DNA of 10,842 nucleotides from Clostridium sp. CAG:354_28_25 (GTDB lineage: Bacteria; Bacillota; Clostridia; TANB77; CAG-508): assembly GCA_001915925.1 (NCBI GenBank), contig MNRL01000006.1:1-10842 (forward strand), written 5' to 3'. Under the pieces are notes generated by a model. That model made no database searches. It saw only the letters and a list, made by a program, of their open reading frames with translations, and was not told the DNA's origin. Each line of letters starts with the position of its first letter. The stretch's first letter is position 1. Of this stretch, positions 5,326 through 10,842 are shown piece by piece. Both the position numbers and the translations under genes were made by a program.

Positions 5326-6172
5326 AACCAATTATTTTTTCTATATTTTTTACTCTTGCATCTACAATATTATTATTTTTACCTGTTCCTATCTCGATAT
5401 TTGGATGAACGTTTGGTCCATGAAAATCACTACCTACAGTTATAATTAAATTATAGCTATTAGCAATTTTTTCATATTCTTCCATTTGCTCTTTAGTTTG
5501 TCTAGAATGAAAACATTCCATTCCCTCAAGTCCATAACTGATAAATTCTTCTATTTTTCTTATAAGATTTTCTTCCTCTAATTCTAAAGTGTATGGATGT
5601 GCTAATACTGCTGTTCCTCCAAATCTCTTGATTGTCTCAATTACTTCTTTAGGACTCATTTCACCTTTTTCCCTTTTTATACTTTTAAACGGTTCTTGGT
5701 TTAAATATTTTGTATATGCTTCTTCTTCATCTGCAATATAACCCTTTTCTAGCAAAGCCTTTGCAAATTCTGGTTTACGAATATTTACATTTTTAGCATA
5801 TTTTTTTACATCTTCTAATGTTATATTAATTCCTAATTCATTAAATTTTTGTATAAATTCATTATTTCTCCTATTTCTATCATCAGTATAACTTTTATAT
5901 ATTGCAATAAAGTCAGGATTTCTATAATCCAAATTATATCCTAGTATGTGTACTTTTTTAGCTTCATTATCTTTAGCTGAAAATTCAATTCCTGGAATTA
6001 AACGTAGGCCTTGTCTATTTGCTTCTTCTAACGCCTCATCTACACCACTTGTAGTATCATGATCTGTTATTGCAAATATCTCTAGTCCCTTTTCTTTTAC
6101 CATTTTTACAACTTCTGTTGGTGAATATTCTCCATCTGAGGCTGTTGTATGCATATGTAAATCTATTTTCAT
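5324..6172 (-). CDS. PHP-domain phosphoesterase (RNase AM / nucleoside bisphosphatase type)
   Basis: A 282-residue stand-alone PHP protein of the YciV/TrpH type. Known members remove 5' nucleotides from short RNAs or hydrolyse 3',5'-nucleoside bisphosphates. All metal-site motifs are visible: DLHMHTTASDG (4-14; His6, His8, Asp13), ITDHDT (35-40), PGIEFS (60-65; Glu63), VHILGYNLD (74-82; His75), LAHPYTL (190-196; His192) and VGSDFHGPN (246-254; Asp249, His251). RKPEFAKALLEKGY (132-145) matches the family's insertion region. AGGAGG lies 6 bases before the ATG. It has its own promoter (6202-6230) facing that of the zeta-like gene, and a terminator over its stop codon, so it is a single-gene unit. 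Confidence 0.93.
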   Translation of the reverse strand: MKIDLHMHTTASDGEYSPTEVVKMVKEKGLEIFAITDHDTTSGVDEALEEANRQGLRLIPGIEFSAKDNEAKKVHILGYNLDYRNPDFIAIYKSYTDDRNRRNNEFIQKFNELGINITLEDVKKYAKNVNIRKPEFAKALLEKGYIADEEEAYTKYLNQEPFKSIKREKGEMSPKEVIETIKRFGGTAVLAHPYTLELEEENLIRKIEEFISYGLEGMECFHSRQTKEQMEEYEKIANSYNLIITVGSDFHGPNVHPNIEIGTGKNNNIVDARVKNIEKIIG

Positions 6173-6201
6173 ATATTTCCTCCTATCTCTTTAGATAATA
6201 T

Positions 6202-6230
6202 ATTATACCTTAAAAATATCTAGTTTGCAA
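6202..6230 (-). promoter_or_regulatory. Sigma-A type promoter for the PHP gene
   Basis: On the minus strand TTGCAA (6230-6225) is followed after 17 bases by a consensus TATAAT (6207-6202), preceded by AAGG. The start would fall near 6195, giving a leader of about 23 bases. The -35 hexamer is the same as in the def promoter. Confidence 0.65.
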
Positions 6231-6241
6231 CGTATTCGTTG
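6228..6241. promoter_or_regulatory. Short inverted repeat between divergent promoters, possible operator
   Basis: CAACG (6228-6232) and CGTTG (6237-6241) are perfect inverted arms around TATT. The left arm overlaps the -35 of the PHP promoter and the right arm overlaps the -35 of the zeta-like gene's promoter. A dimeric protein bound here could block both. Five-base arms are short enough to occur by chance, so this is tentative. Confidence 0.35.
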
Positions 6242-6267
6242 ACATAATTTGTGGTTTGACTTATAAT
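6239..6267 (+). promoter_or_regulatory. Perfect-consensus sigma-A promoter for the zeta-like gene
   Basis: TTGACA (6239-6244), a 17-base spacer and TATAAT (6262-6267) match the consensus at every position. The start would be near 6274. The leader carries AAGGAGG (6282-6288), 8 bases before the ATG. By sequence alone this is the strongest promoter in the window. Confidence 0.85.
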
Positions 6268-6296
6268 TAATTTATCTTAATAAGGAGGGCTGAATT

Positions 6297-7145
6297 ATGG
6301 ATAAAGAATTTTTATTCCAGAAATATGACGTTTCTAAGAAAGGAGCACGAAGTTCAGAATTTCGGAATGCTTTTGCAAAAATAAAAGACTCAGTTTTTGC
6401 TAATGTCAAGGCAAGCAATAATCCTGTTTTTGTTTTTGCAACCGGTCCATCCGGTGCTGGAAAAACAGGGTTGGAAGTCAAAATTGAATGCGATTTTCCA
6501 GAGCAGGAATTTATTACCCTTGATATTGACGAGTTTAGGGTTTATCACCCTGATATCAAAGAAATTTTGTCCGATTATTGGACAATCTCGGCAGACCTTA
6601 CAACAAGCTTTGCTAAAGATATTCGGGATGAGCTTTTAAATCTTGCTCTTAAGCAAGGTTATAGTGTTATCTTTTCTGCATCAATCAATCGAGTTGAAAA
6701 GGCTGAAAAAATTATTGCAGATATTCCAAAATCATATCAAATTGGTTTATATGCAGTCATAACTCATCCTTTGGAATACAGATTGACTGCAGAAGAAAGA
6801 TATGAACGTGAGGTTTTCAGAAAAGACTTTGTTCCAAGATGTCCGGATGAAAATTACATGAAAAAATGCGATAATTTCGTGAAAATTTTACCGGAACTTG
6901 TGAAACTCGTTGATTTCTTTAAAGTTTATAGAAGACAGCCATCACTTAATTACTTGCCACTTGAGTTCGTATGTGATGATTATTCTTCTGAACTTTCGTC
7001 TCAATTAGAAACACCTCGTCCAGATTATGATGAGTATTTTAGCAGATTAGTTTTACTGCTAAATAAACGCACTAATAGAGCAAATGTTACAGAAGAAGAG
7101 ATACAAAGAATTTTTTCTCTTTATGATATGTACTTTTCGTTCTAA
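6297..7145 (+). CDS. Zeta-toxin-family P-loop kinase, no antitoxin visible
   Basis: A 282-residue P-loop protein of the zeta toxin type. Classical zeta toxins phosphorylate UDP-N-acetylglucosamine and block wall synthesis. It has a Walker A GPSGAGKT (50-57), then DIDEFRVYHP (76-85), matching the D-x-D-x-x-R-x-x-H-P signature, a helix TTSFAKDIRDELLNLALKQ (102-120), VIFSAS (124-129), RYEREVFRK (168-176) and VPRCPDENYM (179-188). Where zeta toxins have I-x-E-G-T this reads FSAS, so the Glu and Thr that contact the sugar nucleotide appear replaced by Ser127 and Ser129. Substrate is therefore uncertain. No epsilon-type antitoxin gene lies beside it. It is the only complete plus-strand gene, less AT-rich than the PHP and Qng1-like genes, with a consensus promoter and its own terminator, which suggests acquisition as a cassette. 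Confidence 0.85.
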   Translation: MDKEFLFQKYDVSKKGARSSEFRNAFAKIKDSVFANVKASNNPVFVFATGPSGAGKTGLEVKIECDFPEQEFITLDIDEFRVYHPDIKEILSDYWTISADLTTSFAKDIRDELLNLALKQGYSVIFSASINRVEKAEKIIADIPKSYQIGLYAVITHPLEYRLTAEERYEREVFRKDFVPRCPDENYMKKCDNFVKILPELVKLVDFFKVYRRQPSLNYLPLEFVCDDYSSELSSQLETPRPDYDEYFSRLVLLLNKRTNRANVTEEEIQRIFSLYDMYFSF

Positions 7146-7163
7146 CTTGTTCATAATTCTGGC

Positions 7164-7208
7164 AAAAATGGGACCACAAATAGTTAAACCTATTGTGATC
7201 CCATTTTT
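7164..7208. terminator. Bidirectional terminator between the converging zeta-like and HD genes
   Basis: The arms at 7164-7183 and 7190-7208 pair along about 18 positions, starting AAAAATGGGA and ending TCCCATTTTT, with one mismatch and one bulged base. The T-run after the right arm serves the plus-strand gene. The complement of the left A-run serves the minus-strand HD gene ending at 7214. Confidence 0.85.
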
Positions 7209-7213
7209 AATTT

Positions 7214-7897
7214 TTACTTATTTAATAAAGGCACAAACTTCATTTCTCTTTCGATGAATTTTTGCTTATTATCAAGTAAATCTTGCATCTCTGATAAATA
7301 ATCAGTATACTTTTTGTCTGGATAATACATTTTCGCATATCCATCTTTACCAAACTTCTTAGTCAATTTTTTAAAAGAATATTCGATAATCTGTTCTACT
7401 GATGGATTTTCGTCAGCGTGCTTATCTGCTTGGTATAAGAAAGAACGTTTTAACATATTCTCTACAGAAGTTTCTCTATCAGCAGAAGATACCAACTTAC
7501 CATATTCGCTTCTTGCCTCGTATTCTAGGCTTGCTCTATGGTCAACGATTGCTTCTGCAGTAATTTGAACTTCTTCTGGCTCAAGGAATTTTTGGATTTC
7601 CTTATCTGCCAAGAACATCTCGCTTGAAACTTGCTCATGATTGTCTGGATCTTTTTTGTATCCAATATCATGATAAGCAGCAGTTATTAGAACAATCTTT
7701 GGATTCAATTTCAATTTAAACTCTGACATTATTTCAAAAGCTCTTAGTATTACTGTTACTATATGCTCTCTGCCATGACCTTCAATATTAGTATCATATA
7801 GAGGTAACACCTTGTCCTCTACATAAGCTATTTCATTCTCTATTCCATATACCTCATTTCCAATATACTTAGAAATTTCTTGCATCAACTCTCTCAT
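7214..7897 (-). CDS. HD-domain phosphohydrolase
   Basis: A 227-residue metal-dependent HD-superfamily hydrolase. The expected ligands are visible: GHGREH (40-45), AAYHDIGY (73-80, with the His76-Asp77 pair), NHEQVSSEMF (86-95), VDHRAS (118-123) and SSADRE (137-142, distal Asp140). The remainder is helical, with no membrane segment. HD proteins of this kind hydrolyse phosphate esters of nucleotides; the substrate cannot be read from the sequence. GGAGG lies 8 bases before the ATG and sits inside the last codons of the upstream HIT gene. Only three bases separate the HIT stop from this start, so the two are almost certainly translated together. Confidence 0.9.
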   Translation of the reverse strand: MRELMQEISKYIGNEVYGIENEIAYVEDKVLPLYDTNIEGHGREHIVTVILRAFEIMSEFKLKLNPKIVLITAAYHDIGYKKDPDNHEQVSSEMFLADKEIQKFLEPEEVQITAEAIVDHRASLEYEARSEYGKLVSSADRETSVENMLKRSFLYQADKHADENPSVEQIIEYSFKKLTKKFGKDGYAKMYYPDKKYTDYLSEMQDLLDNKQKFIEREMKFVPLLNK

Positions 7898-7900
7898 TCC

Positions 7901-8422
7901 TTATACCTCCTTAAAATATTCTTTTAATTTTTGTACAGTGTTTAAACATTGCTGTATGTCTTCATCACTTGCGTTACTTTTTGCGTATTTGCATATATCT
8001 TTAATTGCTCCTACGCCTTTTCCAAACATTTCCTTATATTTTTTATGACATGGAAAAATCCATACATGTAAATGTTTTGACCTTTCTTCTTGCACTATCG
8101 TTACTTCATGAACTATATTAAGTTCTCTTAATGCCTCTATTATCCTTGCAATATAATCTATCAATTCATGTCTTTCTATTGTATTTAAATCTGCAATAGA
8201 ATTAACATGACGTTTAGTTGCAATTATAATAAAACCATTCAATGGAATTTCTGTATCTGCTCCAACAGTAATATATTCATCTTCATATATTAGTCCTCCA
8301 GGAAGCTCTAATTCACCTTTTGCAATAGCACAGCTCATACATTCATATTTCCATTTTCTACCCAAAATATCTATGGCCTCTTTAGTCTTGCCAGTAAGCA
8401 TATCTTCATTAAAATTATTCAT
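7901..8422 (-). CDS. HIT-family nucleotide hydrolase or transferase with HxHxW motif
   Basis: A 173-residue histidine triad protein. HIT enzymes act on the phosphate chain of nucleotides such as Ap4A or AMP conjugates. Visible are a CMSC pair (28-31), GGLIYEDEYITVG (42-54), GFIIIATKRHVNSIADL (63-79), and HLHVWIFP (117-124). In the last motif the third His of the triad is Trp121, while the middle catalytic His119 remains. CxxC plus His72 could bind zinc, as in some HIT/GalT relatives. I choose the ATG at 8422: GGAGG lies about 6 bases before it, whereas the ATG at 8434 has no good site and its own GGAGG lies within the reading frame. It is coupled to the downstream HD gene. Confidence 0.9.
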   Translation of the reverse strand: MNNFNEDMLTGKTKEAIDILGRKWKYECMSCAIAKGELELPGGLIYEDEYITVGADTEIPLNGFIIIATKRHVNSIADLNTIERHELIDYIARIIEALRELNIVHEVTIVQEERSKHLHVWIFPCHKKYKEMFGKGVGAIKDICKYAKSNASDEDIQQCLNTVQKLKEYFKEV

Positions 8423-8468
8423 TTTTTCCTCCATAGTTGTGTTTTATCACAAGTTAATCAGAAATGCA

Positions 8469-8499
8469 ATAATCTTTTTTAGCTTCGTCTACATGTCAA
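8469..8499 (-). promoter_or_regulatory. Probable promoter for the HIT-HD pair
   Basis: On the minus strand a consensus TTGACA (8499-8494) is followed after 19 bases by GATTAT (8474-8469; 4 of 6 to TATAAT). The spacer is long, so strength is doubtful. The position fits: it lies just past the upstream terminator and about 50 bases before the ATG at 8422. Confidence 0.4.
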
Positions 8500-8504
8500 T
8501 ATAG

Positions 8505-8543
8505 CAAAAGAAACACAATAATCGCATTATCATGTTTCTTTTG
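8505..8543 (-). terminator. Terminator after the polysaccharide deacetylase gene
   Basis: CAAAAGAAACA (8505-8515) and TGTTTCTTTTG (8533-8543) form a perfect 11-bp stem. It is extended, past a two-base internal loop, by ATAAT/ATTAT around CGC. It lies 10 bases past the stop codon at 8553. The T-run on the minus strand is weak (GCTATATT follows), so the structure may rely on stem stability. Confidence 0.65.
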
Positions 8544-8552
8544 TTTAGCTCT

Positions 8553-9713
8553 TCAGTTATTCACACCATGCTGGACCGGAATAGTATCCTCAGTAATTGC
8601 TGAAAACACATATCCATTCTCTTTGGCATAGTCTATAATTCCCTGCAGAGCATTTGCTGTTGGTTGATGTCCATATCCATCATGCATTAGTACAACATTT
8701 TCGCGCTTTGGTGCAATTCCTGCTACAAAATTGTTGTAAATTTTATCTGCTGTTCTTGCACTCCCAGCATCATCTACATCGACATTCCAATCGTAATATG
8801 TAAAGCCTTCTTGCTCTACTTTATTAGTTGCCTCTGTCATTATTCCTTCGCAATAATTTTTGCTGATGGTATTAGATGCTCCTCCAGGGAATCTTATGTA
8901 TATTGCATTATAATCGAAATCATTCAATATTTCTTCCTTCAATCCAATAAAATTCTCTGTAATCGCATCTACTGACGAATAAATCTTAGCATAATCATGA
9001 GATAACCCATGTAATCCAAGAGTATGACCTTCATTTATAATTCTTTGAATCTTACTCTTATCTTCTTCTGAATAATCTACAATAAAAAATGTCACTTTTA
9101 CATCATTCTCTTTAAGAATATCCAGAATTTCTGGAGTAACATCTGATGGTCCATCATCAAATGTTAAATATATTACTCCTGTTGCTTTCAAAATCCTTCG
9201 TTTTGCTATAGCAATGTTTCCTGATGAATCTGTTGCAGTATACACGAATTCATATTCAGAATCACTAATCTTATGTCTTTCGCGTTTTGCTTTAACATCT
9301 TCATCATAGTTGTCAGTTACTATAACTCCTGGGTCTAGACTTTCCAGATTATTAAAATCTTCAACATACAGTGTGCTACCACCCTGCATATCAATAACTG
9401 GTGCAGTAGTATCTACTACATTTATAGTTCTTGTAGCAGATTTTAATCCCCATTTGTAGGTTATTTTATATTCGCCTACTTTAGAGGTATCAACATTACC
9501 AGTAATTTTAACATCTTTAGAAACGTTAAAACCAAGGTATTTTATTGTAGGTTCATCATTAAATTCTGTTCCAACTTCAACTTCGATAGTTTTATCTTCC
9601 ATTGACAGTGGCGAAAATAATAATGTTATTGCTAATAATGCAATAATTCCTCCTACAACCCGTCCGAATCTTATAGACTTTCTCCTCCGTCTTCTTCCTT
9701 TAGACATCGCCAT
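8553..9713 (-). CDS. Membrane-anchored polysaccharide deacetylase with Ig-like repeats
   Basis: Extracellular metal-dependent deacetylase of the NodB/PgdA type, probably acting on peptidoglycan or another N-acetylated wall glycan. The 386-residue protein has a very basic cytoplasmic start (GRRRRRK, 6-12) and one membrane segment (about 19-34, no cleavage site evident). Two beta-rich Ig-like (DUF5011-type) repeats follow (about 41-104 and 108-177; VVDTTAPVI and TDSSGN motifs). The NodB domain carries TFDDGP (184-189), LGLHGLSH (232-239, metal His235 and His239), RFPGG (274-278), DWNVD (308-312) and VVLMHDG (340-346). I choose the ATG at 9713, 7 bases after GGGAG. An upstream in-frame ATG at 9770 has no ribosome-binding site and would add a non-membrane tail. 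Confidence 0.93.
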   Translation of the reverse strand: MAMSKGRRRRRKSIRFGRVVGGIIALLAITLLFSPLSMEDKTIEVEVGTEFNDEPTIKYLGFNVSKDVKITGNVDTSKVGEYKITYKWGLKSATRTINVVDTTAPVIDMQGGSTLYVEDFNNLESLDPGVIVTDNYDEDVKAKRERHKISDSEYEFVYTATDSSGNIAIAKRRILKATGVIYLTFDDGPSDVTPEILDILKENDVKVTFFIVDYSEEDKSKIQRIINEGHTLGLHGLSHDYAKIYSSVDAITENFIGLKEEILNDFDYNAIYIRFPGGASNTISKNYCEGIMTEATNKVEQEGFTYYDWNVDVDDAGSARTADKIYNNFVAGIAPKRENVVLMHDGYGHQPTANALQGIIDYAKENGYVFSAITEDTIPVQHGVNN

Positions 9714-9810
9714 ATTTATGCTCCCTTTCTGCTGAAAATTATAACGTAAGTAACTACTATCCTCCTCCATAAAAATTATTTTACAGAATTTATCAGCTTT
9801 TTCTGTAGGA

Positions 9811-9839
9811 ATTATATTTTACCACCATATTTTTTTAAA
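9811..9839 (-). promoter_or_regulatory. Candidate promoter for the deacetylase gene
   Basis: On the minus strand TTTAAA (9839-9834; 4 of 6) is followed after 17 bases by consensus TATAAT (9816-9811). The leader would be about 90 bases and contains a small inverted repeat, TACAGAA with TTCTGTA, near 9782-9806. Moderate evidence only. Confidence 0.4.
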
Positions 9840-9887
9840 GTAAATATTTTTTATTAAACTATACTTTTTTATTGGTAGCATATATAA

Positions 9888-9923
9888 AAACCGGACTTTA
9901 GTATACTAACCAAAGTTCGGTTT
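9888..9923 (-). terminator. Intrinsic terminator after the histidine phosphatase remnant
   Basis: AAACCGGACTTT (9888-9899) pairs with AAAGTTCGGTTT (9912-9923) over 12 bp with one G-U. The loop is 12 bases and contains the palindrome AGTATACT. Read on the minus strand it ends in TTTTTATA. It lies 18 bases after the stop codon at 9941. Confidence 0.8.
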
Positions 9924-9940
9924 AAAAATTGTTTTTTATT

Positions 9941-10405
9941 TTATATTGTTTCACCAAATAATATTCCTTTTTTATTTATAATCTCAAACTTGCCATCATT
10001 GTATTTAAGCTCTGTAGTAACTAAATCATCCATTTGATCTAGTTTCTTATCTACTTTAAGAATATTTTTATAAATACTTCTATATACACCACCATGTGTT
10101 ACAATAGTTATAGTATTTAATTCTTTACTTTTACTTATAATCTCTGTTATGCCCTCTTTTACACGTTTGTCAAATTCATTTATATCTTCTCCACCCAAAA
10201 AACTTGTACCTAAATAGTAACCCGTATTTTTATATTTTGGCATATCAAAAACATAACTAAATATTTTTTTAGCTTTTTCTTTATTCACTCCAGATAAAAT
10301 TCCATAAGAATTGCATTCTCTTATATTATCTATTACTTCTACATCTACATTTAACTTCCTATTTAATATATTGGCAGTTTGATATGCTCTTTTATATGGA
10401 CTCAT
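9941..10405 (-). pseudogene. Histidine phosphatase (phosphoglycerate mutase-like), N-terminus missing
   Basis: The readable 154 residues are the C-terminal part of a histidine phosphatase. SPYKRAYQTA (2-11) matches the family's S-S-P-x-x-R-A-x-Q-T-A, IRE (28-30) supplies the acid, GGEDINEF (71-78) follows, and TVTHGG-like IVTHGG (101-106) holds the second active-site His104. The N-terminal RHG motif with the phosphorylated His is absent, so catalysis should be lost. AAGGAG lies before the ATG at 10405, but in frame those bases also read KENI, as expected of internal coding sequence. In another frame just upstream (10472-10416), MLGEETRLCVEEILDLLF resembles the L-T-E-x-G helix that normally precedes SSPxxRA. 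One extra base in the A4/T4 run at 10418-10421 would explain the break. Confidence 0.75.
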
Positions 10406-10473
10406 AATATTCTCCTTAAAATAATAAATCTAAAATTTCTTCTACACATAATCTAGTCTCTTCACCTAGCATT

Positions 10474-10701
10474 TCAACTTTTTTTATTTTTAACTCTTCT
10501 AATCTTTAATTCTGTATCAATTCTTTTTAATAGTCCTGCTGTTGTCTCCCCAGGAATTCCAAGACCATATATATTTTCTACTTGATTATTTTCTTTTAAA
10601 TCTTCCCTTAATCTATTTACATATCCGTGTTTTTCTTCATCCCACGCACCATAGACAATACTATCTCCTAAAATGCATATATTTCCTTTTAAATTAAACA
10701 T
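10474..10701 (-). pseudogene. SGNH/GDSL esterase, 5' fragment only
   Basis: The 75-residue reading frame starts as a typical SGNH hydrolase: ICILGDSIVYGAW (8-20) contains the GDS block with nucleophile Ser14, then HGYVNRLREDL (25-35) and YGLGIPGETTAGLLKRID (45-62), which holds the block II glycine. The family normally runs to roughly 180-200 residues. Blocks III (GxND) and V (DxxH) are missing, and after residue 68 the sequence turns into a lysine-rich tail unlike the family. The ATG at 10701 follows AAAGGAGAG, so the start is firm. The gene is therefore 3'-truncated, and the catalytic His and oxyanion Asn are gone. It directly precedes a 5'-truncated histidine phosphatase, which suggests one deletion joining two genes. 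Confidence 0.75.
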
Positions 10702-10738
10702 TTTCTCTCCTTTAAAAAAACATTTATCTTTTATCGGG

Positions 10739-10744
10739 ATTATA
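10739..10744 (-). promoter_or_regulatory. Possible -10 element for the GDSL gene
   Basis: A consensus TATAAT occurs on the minus strand about 38 bases before the ATG at 10701. No convincing -35 is found at 16-18 bases, so this is weak evidence for a promoter. Confidence 0.3.
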
Positions 10745-10782
10745 GGAATGGACAGCGGAATAAAATTACCACACCCATTTAA

Positions 10783-10796
10783 AAGTGTCCCCATTT
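10783..10796. repeat. GGGGACA repeat word near the right edge
   Basis: On the minus strand this reads AAATGGGGACACTT and is followed by TTAAATGGGTGTGG, an imperfect second copy. It resembles TTTGGGGACGTTCC at 3709-3722. From memory, such GGGGAC words are spread through many Firmicute genomes, often near REP-associated (IS200-like) transposase genes. Confidence 0.4.
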
Positions 10797-10827
10797 GTTG
10801 TAAAATATAAATTAAAGGAGGATGCTT

Positions 10828-10842
10828 ATGGAAAGGAAACAT
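10828..10842 (+). CDS. Start of a plus-strand gene cut by the window edge
   Basis: ATGGAAAGGAAACAT (MERKH) follows AAGGAGG (10815-10821) at a spacing of 6, a strong translation start. Only five codons are in the window, so the product cannot be named. The GGGGAC repeat word just upstream makes a REP-associated transposase one possibility. Confidence 0.45.

Noticed and set aside
6397..6639. Plus-strand frame within the zeta-like gene, considered as a nested antitoxin
   Set aside because: Lies wholly inside the kinase gene in another frame, with no ribosome-binding site, and does not resemble an epsilon antitoxin.
9714..9770. Longer N-terminus for the deacetylase starting at 9770
   Set aside because: No ribosome-binding site upstream. 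A GGGAG site and a basic-plus-membrane start at 9713 give the better model.
10702..10842. N-terminal extension of the GDSL frame to the window edge on the minus strand
   Set aside because: The true start at 10701 has a clear AAAGGAGAG, and the extension crosses the repeat words and a -10 element.

Overview
The window looks like chromosomal DNA of an AT-rich Firmicute, most likely an uncultured gut-type Clostridia or Bacilli lineage. The basis is low GC by eye, AAGGAG/GGAGG ribosome-binding sites before almost every gene, sigma-A type promoters, T-tailed intrinsic terminators and strong A/T codon preference. Species cannot be called. Apart from one internal gene and a fragment at the right edge, all genes lie on the minus strand, so transcription runs mostly right to left.

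Layout from left to right. 116-646 is peptide deformylase with its own promoter. 739-1053 is an unrecognised 104-residue protein with its own promoter and a strong terminator. 1165-2984 is a translationally coupled pair: an Rsm22/METTL17-family methyltransferase-like protein followed by a LysR regulator, joined by an ATGA overlap. 3038-3670 is a divergent Ham1/RdgB-like nucleotide pyrophosphatase and 3775-4164 an ASCH-domain protein. Both are surrounded by a family of small GC-rich repeats (GGACCGTCC / GGACGTTCC / GGGGATGGTCC words). 4283-5209 is a bacterial homologue of the queuosine salvage glycosylase Qng1 (DUF2419). 5324-6172 is a PHP-domain phosphoesterase. A compact back-to-back promoter region (6202-6267) separates it from the plus-strand zeta-toxin-like kinase gene at 6297-7145. 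7214-8422 is a coupled HIT-HD pair. 8553-9713 is a membrane-anchored polysaccharide deacetylase with Ig-like repeats. 9941-10701 holds what look like two broken genes, the 3' part of a histidine phosphatase and the 5' part of an SGNH/GDSL esterase, apparently joined by a deletion. A plus-strand gene begins at the right edge behind another GGGGAC repeat word.

Functional theme: translation and RNA or nucleotide quality control dominate (deformylase, Rsm22-like, ASCH, Qng1, PHP, HIT, HD, Ham1-like). One cell-envelope gene and one possible toxin kinase are added. No complete defence system, prophage, CRISPR array, tRNA or rRNA was seen. The points that best repay a second look are the dispersed repeat family bracketing the ASCH and Ham1-like genes, the apparent deletion scar at 10416-10500, the zeta-like kinase without a visible antitoxin and with altered active-site positions, and the conserved four-cysteine pattern in the Rsm22-like protein.
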